Assembly (NCBI GenBank): GCA_002482645.1
Contig: DLGJ01000007.1
Span: 151,038-215,037, forward strand
Length of the DNA: 64,000 nt
DNA from: Hyphomicrobiaceae bacterium UBA7697
Lineage (GTDB): Bacteria > Pseudomonadota > Alphaproteobacteria > Rhizobiales > Methyloligellaceae
Reading direction: 5' to 3'
Of the stretch, positions 8,683-16,017 are shown piece by piece (positions within the stretch are counted from its first letter, which is position 1; every line of letters begins with the position of its first letter). The notes beneath the pieces are model-generated. The model was not told where the DNA came from. It saw only the letters and a program-made list of their open reading frames with translations, and did not search any database. The translations under genes and the position numbers were made by a program.

Positions 8683-10164
8683 TCAGTTGTCGGCGAGCGG
8701 CGGCTCCGGCGGCTTGAGGCCGAACCACTTATTCTTGATGATCTCGTAGTGCTCGAACGGATCGTAATAAGGAACTGAAAGACCGAGCGCTTGCGCATCC
8801 ATCCGGCCGATGGCTGCATAGAGCGAGTACTCGGCGACCACCCTATCGCGCAGGGCCGAGACCAGGCCAATTTGGGAGTTCAGAAGCTCCCGCTGCGCAT
8901 CGAGGACGTCGAGCGTGGTCCGCTGGCCCACCTTCTCCTCCTCGCGGACACCGGTCAGCGCGATCTTGTTCGCCGAAACGGCGGATTCAGCCGATCTGAT
9001 CGCCGGTCCCGAGGACTGCAGAATTCCCCAGTTGGAAATCACGTCCGCGTGGACGCGCAAGCGGGCATCCTCCACTTCGCGCTTTAGCTGGTTGTTGGTC
9101 TCTTTGGCCTGGCGCACCCGCGCGGACACGCTGCCTCCTTGGTACAGCGGCACGTTGACGCGCCCCGTGACCGTGGTGGTCTCGACATCGCTGACCATGC
9201 GGCTCACATCGAAGCGCTTTTCATAGCCGGCTTGCAGCGACACCTGTGGTAGCAGTTCGCCCATAATGCGCTCGACGGCATAGAGCGAGGCTTCCTCATT
9301 GTAGACCGTCGCCAGAATCCCGGGATTCTCCCCATCGCCCAGCGTCATCGCTTCGTCCAGCGAATTGGGGAGGAGATGGCGGATGGACGGAGGCGCTTGA
9401 AGGCTCCCCGGCGGGTGACCGACGACCTGCTCGTAGGTTGCGCGGCTGGTCTTCAAATTGGCCTGAGCAACGCTCAGCGTCGCCAATGCCTCGGAGCGCC
9501 GCGCCTCGGCCTGGGCCACGTCGGTCCGGGTCACCTCGCCAACATCGAATCGGTCGCGCGTCGCTTTCAATTGCTCGGTCAGCACGCGCACGTCGTTCTC
9601 GCGCAGGCGCACGACGGCCTGATCCCGCACCACGTTGACATAGGCCGTCGCCGCGTCGAGGAGCACGGTCTGCTCGACTCCGCGAAGCACCTCGCGTTGG
9701 GCCTGCACGACCGACTTGGCCTCGCGCACCGCATTCAGGTTCTGGAAGCCCGCGAATAGCAGCTGAGACAACTGGACCGCATAGCCGTGGGGATGGCTCA
9801 CGCCGTTCGAGCTCAACCCGCCGCCGATGACGGAGGCCGCACCGGCGAAATTGCTATTTTGCCTGACGTAGTTGGTATCGGCGGAACCAGAGATGTTCGG
9901 CCGCAATCCCGACTTGGCCAATGCCACCTGCTCGTCGATCGCGCGCAAGCGGGCCCGTTCGGCATTCAACACCGGATTGAGAAGATAGGCATCCGCAAGG
10001 GCTTGCTCGAGCGTCTCGGCCATCGCCGGCGTGGAGGCCATGCCGGCCAAGAGTCCGAAGCCAAGCGCAAGCCAACGGCCGCTCCACGGTGAACGCACCG
10101 CGCAGTGCGACTTTTCACGCCTGCCCCAAAACCGTAGCACGCTGTTCTTTCTCCCACCGGTCAA
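8683..10164 (-). CDS. tolC: TolC-family outer membrane efflux protein
   Basis: A 493-residue outer membrane channel of the OEP/TolC family. The N-terminus carries a basic segment, a hydrophobic stretch and a signal-peptidase-like site (WLALGFGLLAGMASTPAMA, then ETLEQ). Two tandem OEP repeats follow, with the characteristic helices (LLDAATAYVNVVRDQAVV; DRFDVGEVTRTDVAQAEAR; VGQRTTLDVLDAQRELL). It would form the trimeric exit duct for RND or ABC type I exporters; no such partner gene lies in the window. It is followed on the same strand by popZ and valS. Confidence 0.93.
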   Translation of the reverse strand: MTGGRKNSVLRFWGRREKSHCAVRSPWSGRWLALGFGLLAGMASTPAMAETLEQALADAYLLNPVLNAERARLRAIDEQVALAKSGLRPNISGSADTNYVRQNSNFAGAASVIGGGLSSNGVSHPHGYAVQLSQLLFAGFQNLNAVREAKSVVQAQREVLRGVEQTVLLDAATAYVNVVRDQAVVRLRENDVRVLTEQLKATRDRFDVGEVTRTDVAQAEARRSEALATLSVAQANLKTSRATYEQVVGHPPGSLQAPPSIRHLLPNSLDEAMTLGDGENPGILATVYNEEASLYAVERIMGELLPQVSLQAGYEKRFDVSRMVSDVETTTVTGRVNVPLYQGGSVSARVRQAKETNNQLKREVEDARLRVHADVISNWGILQSSGPAIRSAESAVSANKIALTGVREEEKVGQRTTLDVLDAQRELLNSQIGLVSALRDRVVAEYSLYAAIGRMDAQALGLSVPYYDPFEHYEIIKNKWFGLKPPEPPLADN

Positions 10165-10507
10165 CGGAGCCCCTACCGCTGCCGGGACTCACAATAAAGC
10201 AAGCGAGGCCCCAAAAGATAGCCAGGATGGCGGCGACTGTGGGTATTTCCGCAAAAAACTCAATGCACTGTGGGATCACCGCAACAGTGGCGAAAGGCCG
10301 CGCGATCGCCTAGGGGCGGCGCATTCAAGGCGTGGCGCCCTTCTCTGTGGAGCGGCGCGCCAAGACCCGCAACGGCCATCCCGATTCGATTCCGGCCAAG
10401 TTGCTTCGCACTGCGGCACTTACTCCCCATTAATGTGCCGGGTTGTATGCGAAAGCGAACGTGACGCTGGACACGCGCGAGATTAGCGCTAGAAAGTCCA
10501 GCCCGGT
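10165..10507. other. Non-coding gap between tolC and tRNA-Cys
   Basis: 343 bases without a supportable gene. The frames crossing it run antisense into tolC or through the tRNA. It must hold the tolC promoter (minus strand) and the tRNA-Cys promoter (plus strand); I cannot pick either with confidence. The gene often found upstream of tolC in Rhizobiales (pcm) is not here. Confidence 0.4.
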
Positions 10508-10581
10508 GGCCACGTGGCGGAGTGGTGACGCAGCGGACTGCAAATCCGTATACCCCGGTTCGATTCCGGGCGTGGCCTCCA
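10508..10581 (+). tRNA. tRNA-Cys (GCA)
   Basis: A full cloverleaf: acceptor GGCCACG pairs with CGTGGCC, the anticodon loop CTGCAAA holds GCA, and the T arm is CCCCGGTTCGATTCCGGG. The discriminator is followed by an encoded CCA (TCCA), as usual in many alphaproteobacteria. It is convergent with the small membrane protein gene downstream. Confidence 0.95.
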
Positions 10582-10609
10582 AAAATCCGGGCTCGGCCTA
10601 GAGCCTTGC

Positions 10610-10867
10610 TCAAGCCCCTCCCTTCTCGATCGGCTCCTTCTCACCCTTCCGGCGATACCACCAAACGGTCATCTGGCGGCGCCAGCGGCGTACGGCCGGC
10701 AGATCGACCGAGAGCACGAGAAAACCCAGCGGAACCATCCAGAACCCGAGGACCGGCAGGAAGCCAAGCAACCCGCCACCGATGAGCATCGTGCCGAGGC
10801 CGATTCGCAGCGGCTTCGATTTCGGCAGACGCAAACGGCGGTCGAAAATACGGACCTTCGGGGCCAT
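10610..10867 (-). CDS. Small membrane protein, PGPGW-like
   Basis: 85 residues. A basic N-terminus (residues 1-20) is followed by two closely spaced hydrophobic segments (IGLGTMLIGGGLLGFLPVLG and a second at about 42-55), then a basic C-terminal tail with RRWRRQ and a Trp pair. Hydrophobicity and the Gly/Pro turn between the segments resemble the small PGPGW family of putative transmembrane proteins; that link is tentative. Position between tRNA-Cys and tRNA-Asn gives no functional clue. ATG at 10867. Confidence 0.7.
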   Translation of the reverse strand: MAPKVRIFDRRLRLPKSKPLRIGLGTMLIGGGLLGFLPVLGFWMVPLGFLVLSVDLPAVRRWRRQMTVWWYRRKGEKEPIEKGGA

Positions 10868-11095
10868 GTCGTTCTCTATCGGGTTTCTACTGTTGGACGA
10901 GCCAAGCCTCTCGCAACCTTGCGTATTTCGCCAATGCGGCTCGATTGGGCCGGAGGCCGGAGATAAGGGCTCCGGGCGCGAGGGGCAACCGTGCGCGACT
11001 TCGATTGGCCCTGCATGCGTAAAGCGCTGGAAAGCCAGTCGTCGTTTTGCTATCTAGCGCATCGGCACGGCGTGACTCGTATCGCGCTGCCCTGA

Positions 11096-11171
11096 TCCCC
11101 GGTAGCTCAGTTGGTAGAGCAAGCGGCTGTTAACCGCTGGGTCGCTGGTTCGAGTCCGGCCCGGGGAGCCA
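11096..11171 (+). tRNA. tRNA-Asn (GTT)
   Basis: Acceptor TCCCCGG pairs with CCGGGGA, the D arm is GCTCAGTTGGTAGAGC, the anticodon loop CTGTTAA holds GTT, and the T arm is GCTGGTTCGAGTCCGGC. The encoded end is GCCA. All arms are complete. Confidence 0.95.
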
Positions 11172-11489
11172 ACTTTCCCAATCTCAATTCGACGGTGCTG
11201 GCGTGGAAACGCGCCCAGAGCGGTGAACCCCAAGATGGTGCACCCAAATCCGCGCACCCCGGAAGGACGGTGCACGTCCCGGAGTGAAACGAGCGAAGGG
11301 AGCCCGGACAGGCCCCCTCACCCCCGTATACCCGTACGGTGGGCGGGAGACGCATGACAGATCCCGCCATTGGATCAGAACGCACGGCATTGCCGAGAGT
11401 TCCCGCCCAATTTGCATCCTATCCGGAAATGAAATGGCGCGGTTTCCGCGGAAACCGCGCCGAGGGCAGCTTGGGAGGAAGGAAATAGG
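11172..11489 (-). other. Non-coding gap with a perfect 26-base palindrome, probable msrB terminator
   Basis: 318 bases between tRNA-Asn and the msrB stop; no coding frame here looks real. At 11436-11461 there is a perfect palindrome built from GGCGCGGTTTCC and its complement, about 30 bases past the msrB stop and followed on the minus strand by an AT-rich stretch (ATTTCATTTCC). It could end transcription of msrB. A GGTGCAC word occurs twice (about 11235 and 11269) in the left half, of unknown meaning. Confidence 0.45.
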
Positions 11490-11993
11490 CTAAGCGGGGA
11501 CGAATTTGAGCGAGAGGCCGTTGATGCAATAGCGCAAGCCGGTCGGCTTCGGGCCGTCGTTGAACACATGCCCCAGATGTCCGCCGCAACGGCGGCAATG
11601 AACCTCGTCGCGGAACATGCCCCAGCTGAAGTCCTTTTCGGTACCGATATTGCCCTCGATCGGGGCATAGAAACTCGGCCAGCCCGTTCCCGATTCGAAT
11701 TTGGTCTCCGACTCGAAGAGCGGCAGGTCGCAGCCCGCGCAAACAAACGTGCCCTTGCGCTTCTCCTTGTTGAGCGGACTGCTCCAGCTTGTCTCGGTGT
11801 CTGCCTCGCGCAACACGGCGTATTGCGCCGGCGTCAAGAGCTTGCGCCACTCCTCGGCGGTCTTCGTCACTTCGAATTTGCCTTCGGCGGCGGCCGTGGC
11901 CGCATCGCTCTGCCCGCGCAGAATCACCGCACCGGCGACCGCGAGGGCCGCGACGCCGGCAGTTCCGAGAAGAATTTGTCGCCGGGTTGCCAT
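11490..11993 (-). CDS. msrB: Peptide-methionine (R)-S-oxide reductase, exported form
   Basis: 167 residues: an MsrB domain preceded by a twin-arginine-like signal (MATRRQILLGTAGVAALAVA). MsrB reduces methionine-R-sulfoxide in oxidised proteins. The zinc site is complete, with CAGC and CRRC pairs. The catalytic cysteine is in RYCINGLSL near the end, and the GTGWPSF substrate motif is present. The RR plus hydrophobic segment suggests export through Tat or anchoring in the inner membrane, so it probably repairs periplasmic proteins; localisation is inferred from sequence only. No msrA or msrP/Q neighbour is present. Confidence 0.92.
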   Translation of the reverse strand: MATRRQILLGTAGVAALAVAGAVILRGQSDAATAAAEGKFEVTKTAEEWRKLLTPAQYAVLREADTETSWSSPLNKEKRKGTFVCAGCDLPLFESETKFESGTGWPSFYAPIEGNIGTEKDFSWGMFRDEVHCRRCGGHLGHVFNDGPKPTGLRYCINGLSLKFVPA

Positions 11994-12035
11994 GATCGCT
12001 CCTTCCCCTTGGCGGTCCGTACGAAGCGGTTCGCC

Positions 12036-12075
12036 AAGTGTGTCAGGCCAAATTCAAGTGTGTCAGGCTAAATCT
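12036..12075. repeat. 20-base tandem duplication upstream of msrB
   Basis: Two adjoining copies of a 20-base unit starting CAAGTGTGTCAGGC (12036-12055 and 12056-12075) that differ at two positions. They lie in the gap between the msrB start and the histidine kinase stop. Confidence 0.85.
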
Positions 12076-12171
12076 ACGAGCTTGCTGGCGGTCTTCAATT
12101 CAACTTCCGCGCACGCAACTTCACGAGCGCTTTATCGCCGCCGGGCCGCTCCGTATTTCCGGAGCTGGAGG

Positions 12172-12211
12172 CAAGTCTACCCGCGGAAGTTCAAGTCTAC
12201 CCGCGGGAGTT
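12172..12211. repeat. 20-base tandem duplication covering the 3' end of the histidine kinase gene
   Basis: Two adjoining copies of a 20-base unit starting CAAGTCTACCCGCGG (12172-12191 and 12192-12211) that differ at one position. The second copy contains the stop codon and last codons of the HWE kinase on the minus strand; the first lies just beyond it. Confidence 0.85.
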
Positions 12212-13039
12212 GATGTGTGAGGCCGGAATCACAATCTCGCAGCGGACGCCCTGCACGGGGAACGACAGCGCCACCTCGCCGGCCAGGGCCTTCCCGACGA
12301 CATTCTCGAGCATGGCGCGTCCAAAGCCCGATCGCGACGGCGCCTGCACGTCGGGTCCCCCGCGCTCTTCCCATGTGAGCTTCAGTGCCTTCTCGTCGTC
12401 GCAGACATTCCAGCCGACATGGACCAGGCCTTCGGTATTTGACAGAGAGCCGTATTTCTCCGCATTCGCGGTCAACTCATGAAGCGCGAGACCGAGATTG
12501 TGCACGGCCTCGGGCTTAAGCACGACATCCTCGCCTTCGATCGCCACCCGGCTGCCCGCGCCATTGGCATGGGCCTCCAATTGCTGCTCCACCAGCATCC
12601 GCAACGACGCGCCGTGCCAATCGTCCGCGACGAGCAGGTCGTGCGACATGCCGATGGCATGTAGCCGTGCCCCGAACCGGTCGAGGAACTCATCGACCGT
12701 ATCGGTTTGCCGCGCGGTCTGCCGCGCGATGGCCTGGATCACCGCAAGGAGGTTCTTCGACCGGTGAGTCAACTCCCGCAGCAAGAGCCTGAGCTGCTTC
12801 TCGCTCGCCGCGCGCTCGGTGTCGAAGAGCCGCTCGGCGTCCGCCAATTCCTTCGTACGCTGATCGAGATGCGCCTCGAGCAACGTTTGCGCTTCGTCCC
12901 GCGCGCGCGCCCTCTTGCGAGCGGTGTAGACGTAAATCAGAAGTCCGGAGGCAACGAGAAGGCCGAGCAACGTGAGCGCGGTCCCGGTTTCAGGGCTCAT
13001 CTGCGCCTGCAGGGTGCTCAAAGAGAGCGTGGTGCTCAT
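12197..13039 (-). CDS. HWE/HisKA2-family sensor histidine kinase
   Basis: 280 residues. One transmembrane helix (about residues 20-39) is followed by a coiled coil (45-85). Then come the HisKA2 phospho-acceptor His92 in LTHRSKNLLAVIQAIARQT, an N-box HELTANAEKYGSLS (187-200), the W-x-E element at 223-225 and a G-box near 238. HWE kinases in alphaproteobacteria often feed phosphate to PhyR; the neighbouring PhyR-NepR-EcfG genes make this a candidate input kinase for the general stress response. It has no recognisable periplasmic or PAS sensor domain, so its signal is unknown. The partner assignment is inference from position. Confidence 0.85.
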   Translation of the reverse strand: MSTTLSLSTLQAQMSPETGTALTLLGLLVASGLLIYVYTARKRARARDEAQTLLEAHLDQRTKELADAERLFDTERAASEKQLRLLLRELTHRSKNLLAVIQAIARQTARQTDTVDEFLDRFGARLHAIGMSHDLLVADDWHGASLRMLVEQQLEAHANGAGSRVAIEGEDVVLKPEAVHNLGLALHELTANAEKYGSLSNTEGLVHVGWNVCDDEKALKLTWEERGGPDVQAPSRSGFGRAMLENVVGKALAGEVALSFPVQGVRCEIVIPASHINSRG

Positions 13040-13107
13040 CGCGACTCGTTACTCCATCCCTTGACGCCGGCATGCGGGCCGTGAGCGAGGCGTCACGAGC
13101 GCGCCCC

Positions 13108-13266
13108 TTAGACGAGCGCCGCGATTAGCGTAACCAGAAAGACCAGGACGAAAATGAAAAACAGGACCCGCGCGACTCCGCCCGCGGCCGAAGCCACGCC
13201 ACCGAAGCCGAAAACACCGGCGATCAAAGCCACGACGGCAAAAATGATGGCCCAATAGAGTAACAT
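13108..13266 (-). CDS. DUF1328 small membrane protein
   Basis: 52 residues, MLLYWAIIFAVVALIAGVFG followed by a Gly/Ala turn and a second helix ending in LIAALV. This is the pattern of the DUF1328/YtjA family of two-helix inner membrane proteins. The ATG at 13266 gives the standard family start; a longer frame to 13326 adds a non-conserved leader. DUF1328 genes are often under stress sigma factors in alphaproteobacteria, which fits the location inside the stress block, but I do not see a clear EcfG promoter in front of it. Confidence 0.85.
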   Translation of the reverse strand: MLLYWAIIFAVVALIAGVFGFGGVASAAGGVARVLFFIFVLVFLVTLIAALV

Positions 13267-13362
13267 CGAAGACCTCGCCCATCGTTCGTCCGCGTTGCTT
13301 AGCGTCTGAGGCAGCGCGTTGGTCAAACGCCCAATTGCCTGAATTGTTGCACCCTTGCGGGG

Positions 13363-13710
13363 TCAAAATCCCGCGACCGCCGCGAGGAGCTCCTGATCGG
13401 TGAACGGCTTGCGGACCAAGGGTGCCGCGCTGTGCGTGGGCGGAAGACTTTCGCGCCCATAGCCGCTGACAAAGGCGAAGGGCAGCCCACGAGAAGCCAA
13501 CGCGTCAGCGATCCGGCTGGCCGACTCTCCGCCGAGATGCGCATCGAGCAGCGCGCCACGGAGCGGGCCATTCTCGATCGCCGCAAGCGCGTCGCTGACC
13601 GTGCTCGCAGGGCCGACGACCGAAAGGCCCGCATTCTCCAGAGCCGCCACGATGTCGAGAGCAATGAGAAACTCGTCCTCCACCACAAGGATGGGATTTG
13701 CATTCGTCAC
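13363..13710 (-). CDS. Single-domain response regulator
   Basis: 115 residues forming only a receiver domain: acidic pair in ILVVEDEF, phospho-acceptor Asp in ALLDAHLGGE, and the conserved Lys in VRKPF. The motif FVSGYG resembles the FxTGY-type receivers that shuttle phosphate in general stress phosphorelays; that link is inference. The GTG at 13710 has a good Shine-Dalgarno (GGAGG, eight bases away), so I prefer it over upstream starts up to 13935. No output domain is present, so it probably acts as a phosphate shuttle or sink between the neighbouring HWE kinase and PhyR. Confidence 0.85.
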   Translation of the reverse strand: MTNANPILVVEDEFLIALDIVAALENAGLSVVGPASTVSDALAAIENGPLRGALLDAHLGGESASRIADALASRGLPFAFVSGYGRESLPPTHSAAPLVRKPFTDQELLAAVAGF

Positions 13711-13963
13711 TCCGAGTTCCTCCCGTGCCTTGACCGGCTCCTGCGCAGCGCCGCGCGGCGGCGTATACCCATCGGAAACGTGGGGATTGACGATCGGTTT
13801 CGCCAGTCCGGCGGAATGCGGTCCGCGCAGATCCAACGGGCTCCCCACGGAACCAACGCGAAATCCATATGTGCCGTGCGGAATCCTGGCGCGACGCGGA
13901 GAATAGTCTATGGTCGGCACCAATCGGACGATCACCCGGACAACCCGCGTTCAGGGACACGCA

Positions 13964-14119
13964 ATGGGCCCGACAGTTCTCCTCATCATCTTGGCCGCGG
14001 TGCTTCTCGCCGTATTGCCGGCGTGGCCCTATAGCCGCGCATGGGGAGCGTTTCCGGCCGGCCTCGTCGGATTGATTATCGTCCTTCTGCTGGTGCTGAT
14101 GTTCTTCGACAAGATCTGA
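13964..14119 (+). CDS. DUF3309 small membrane protein
   Basis: 51 residues: MGPTVLLIILAAVLLAVLPAWPYSRAWG, then a Gly-containing turn and a second hydrophobic segment ending in FFDKI. The P-A-W-P-x-S-R-x-W-G centre is the signature of DUF3309, tiny two-helix membrane proteins found next to stress genes in alphaproteobacteria. The start at 13964 gives the usual family length. Function unknown. Confidence 0.8.
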   Translation: MGPTVLLIILAAVLLAVLPAWPYSRAWGAFPAGLVGLIIVLLLVLMFFDKI

Positions 14120-14161
14120 GCCCGCCCGATGCCGATCCTGCCGGCCGCGGATGCTAGCCGG

Positions 14162-14953
14162 TCACGCCTTCCGTTTGGCGTGCTGCTCGAAGAACAGGGC
14201 CTGGGATACGATGGCCTTCACCGTGTCGGGCTGGTAGGGCTTCGTGATCAGAAATGCCGGCTCCGGCCGCTCGCCGGTCAGTAGGCGATCCGGATAGGCC
14301 GTAATGAAAATGACCGGAACCTCGAACGATCCAAGGATCTCGTTGACCGCATCGAGGCCGGAACTGCCGTCGGCGAGCTGAATATCGGCGAGCACCAGAC
14401 CGGGCTTATGGTTTGAGGCCGCATCGACCGCCTCGGCGTGCGTCCGGGCAACGCCGGCCACCCGATGACCCAGCCCTTCGACAATGCTCTCCAGATCCAT
14501 GGCGATCATCGGTTCGTCCTCGATGATGAGCACGTCCGTGGCAACCTGCGCGGCGATCTCGCGCCCGGCGTCGTCCAGAAGGGCCTGCACGTTGCTGGTC
14601 GTGGTATTGAGGATTTCGGCGGCCTCGTCGGCCGAGAAGCCCTCCACCGAGCATAAGACGAAGGCCTGGCGGGCCAGCGGCGTGATTTGCTCCAAATGAC
14701 GGTCGACCGGCGTATCGCCCCTGTCGAAGACCTCCGTCTTCAGATTCAACCCTACGGAGTTCCACATGCTGACGAAGGTCCGGTAGAGCGCGACCCGCGA
14801 GCCGAGACTGTCGTCGAACAGCGACGAATCCTCCGCGAGGACCTGCAATGTCGCCGCCACGTAAGCATCCCCCGCAGTTTGGGAGCCCGAGAGCGCGCGT
14901 GCGAAACGTCGCAGCAGGGGCAGGTGCGGCGCAATAGATTGAGACAGCTGCAT
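14162..14953 (-). CDS. phyR: PhyR, anti-anti-sigma response regulator
   Basis: 263 residues. The N-terminal half (about 1-135) is an ECF-sigma-like domain (LPLLRRFARALSGSQTAGD; QAFVLCSVEGFSADEAAEIL). The C-terminal half is a receiver with the acidic pair in VLIIEDEPM, phospho-acceptor Asp in LVLADIQLADG and Lys in ITKPYQ. When phosphorylated, PhyR binds NepR and frees EcfG, switching on the general stress response. It is divergent from nepR-ecfG, the standard arrangement. The ATG at 14953 (MQLSQSIAPHLPLL) fits the family; an open extension to 15136 does not. Confidence 0.95.
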   Translation of the reverse strand: MQLSQSIAPHLPLLRRFARALSGSQTAGDAYVAATLQVLAEDSSLFDDSLGSRVALYRTFVSMWNSVGLNLKTEVFDRGDTPVDRHLEQITPLARQAFVLCSVEGFSADEAAEILNTTTSNVQALLDDAGREIAAQVATDVLIIEDEPMIAMDLESIVEGLGHRVAGVARTHAEAVDAASNHKPGLVLADIQLADGSSGLDAVNEILGSFEVPVIFITAYPDRLLTGERPEPAFLITKPYQPDTVKAIVSQALFFEQHAKRKA

Positions 14954-15096
14954 GGAAGGTTGCTCCCCTCGAGGGCAATGGAACTTCGTCGATCGATCGC
15001 CCCATTCTCTCACACAGAGGGGCCAAAGAAACAATGCGCGTGAACCGCGTCGCGTGGAAACCTCTCCCCAAACTTCGGCAAAACTATCGCGGGCTT

Positions 15097-15121
15097 GGAA
15101 CCGATTGGAGGATCGTGGGTT
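15097..15121 (+). promoter_or_regulatory. Candidate EcfG-type promoter upstream of nepR-ecfG
   Basis: GGAAC at 15097-15101, a 16-base spacer, then GGTT at 15118-15121. EcfG-dependent promoters have a GGAAC -35 and a CGTT-like -10 with 16-17 bases between; here three of four -10 bases match. It lies about 70 bases ahead of the nepR GTG, where autoregulation by EcfG would be expected. Confidence 0.5.
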
Positions 15122-15190
15122 TTTCGGGTGCAGCAACGCAGCGGTTATCGGTTACACTCCGCAAGCGGACCGAACCGACAAGGAACCGTT

Positions 15191-15433
15191 GTGACCGAAG
15201 ACGAGAACGATAAGGCTCCCAGGCGCATGGCCGTCGACGCCAGTAAAAGTACCGATCGGCAAGACGCAGGGGGCCTCGCGCCGGACTCGAAGCCGGATAT
15301 GAGTATGTCACCCGCACTTCAGGCCCACATTGGCAGGCAGGTTCGCGCCATGTTCGACTCCGTCGCGGACGAACCTGTTCCCGATCATCTCCTGAGACTC
15401 CTCAAGGACCTCGACAAGAGCGGAGAGAATTGA
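15191..15433 (+). CDS. nepR: NepR anti-sigma factor
   Basis: 80 residues. The C-terminal half carries the NepR core (ALQAHIGRQVRAMFDSVADE, then PVPDHLLRLLKDLD), two helices that clamp EcfG until phosphorylated PhyR competes for them. The N-terminal 45 residues are polar and probably disordered. I chose the GTG at 15191 because AAGGAA lies just ahead and the family is short; an ATG further upstream at 15095 would begin inside the promoter candidate. The stop is one base before the ecfG TTG, so the two are translationally coupled. Confidence 0.92.
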   Translation: MTEDENDKAPRRMAVDASKSTDRQDAGGLAPDSKPDMSMSPALQAHIGRQVRAMFDSVADEPVPDHLLRLLKDLDKSGEN

Positions 15434-15434
15434 C

Positions 15435-15992
15435 TTGCCCCGCACCGTCTCACCGGGCCTCAAGGACGCTCTCGTGGCCCAAATCGGCAATCTGCGCGCC
15501 TTCGCGGTCTCGCTTTGCGGCGACCGCGAGCGGGCCGACGATCTCGTGCAGGAGACGCTTTTCAAGGCTTGGAACCATCTCGACTCGTTCGAAGAGGGAA
15601 CGAATCTGAAGGCGTGGCTCTTCACCATCCTTCGGAACACGTATTTCTCCGAACGCCGCCGGAAGAAGCGCGAGGTGGAGGATGTGGACGGCGCCTACGC
15701 GGCCCGGCTCTCGTCCATCCCCGAGCAGCATGGCCACATGGACATGCAGGATTTCCGGGACGCCCTGTCCGAGCTTCCCGACGATCAGCGCGAAGCCCTC
15801 GTGCTCGTGGGCGCCGCCGGCTTTTCTTATGAAGAGGCCGCCGAAATTTCCGGATGCGCCGTCGGCACGATCAAGAGCCGCGTCAACCGCGCCCGGCGCC
15901 GCCTCGCCGATACGTTGAAGCTCGACGCGGCGGAGGAGAGCGAGGACGAGAGGTCCGAGACGCCGCAGGTCCCGGAGTCGCGAAGCGCCTGA
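15435..15992 (+). CDS. ecfG: EcfG-type ECF RNA polymerase sigma factor
   Basis: 185 residues with sigma-70 region 2 (RADDLVQETLFKAWNHLDSF; LKAWLFTILRNTYFSERR, about 33-75) and region 4 (LSELPDDQREALVLVGAAGF; SYEEAAEISGCAVGTIKSRV, about 110-155). Position after nepR and opposite phyR identifies it as the general stress sigma factor. It starts with TTG at 15435, one base after the nepR stop, and has an acidic tail after region 4. The weak start and coupling would keep its level tied to NepR. Confidence 0.95.
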   Translation: MPRTVSPGLKDALVAQIGNLRAFAVSLCGDRERADDLVQETLFKAWNHLDSFEEGTNLKAWLFTILRNTYFSERRRKKREVEDVDGAYAARLSSIPEQHGHMDMQDFRDALSELPDDQREALVLVGAAGFSYEEAAEISGCAVGTIKSRVNRARRRLADTLKLDAAEESEDERSETPQVPESRSA

Positions 15993-16017
15993 TGCGCCGC
16001 GGCGAATTTTCCGCCTC

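Noticed and set aside
11284..11493. Short plus-strand frame between tRNA-Asn and msrB
   Set aside because: No ribosome site, crosses the 26-base palindrome, Arg-rich composition; treated as non-coding.
14954..15136. Longer phyR reading frame
   Set aside because: The extra 61 residues do not resemble PhyR and would overlap the nepR promoter; ATG at 14953 fits the family.
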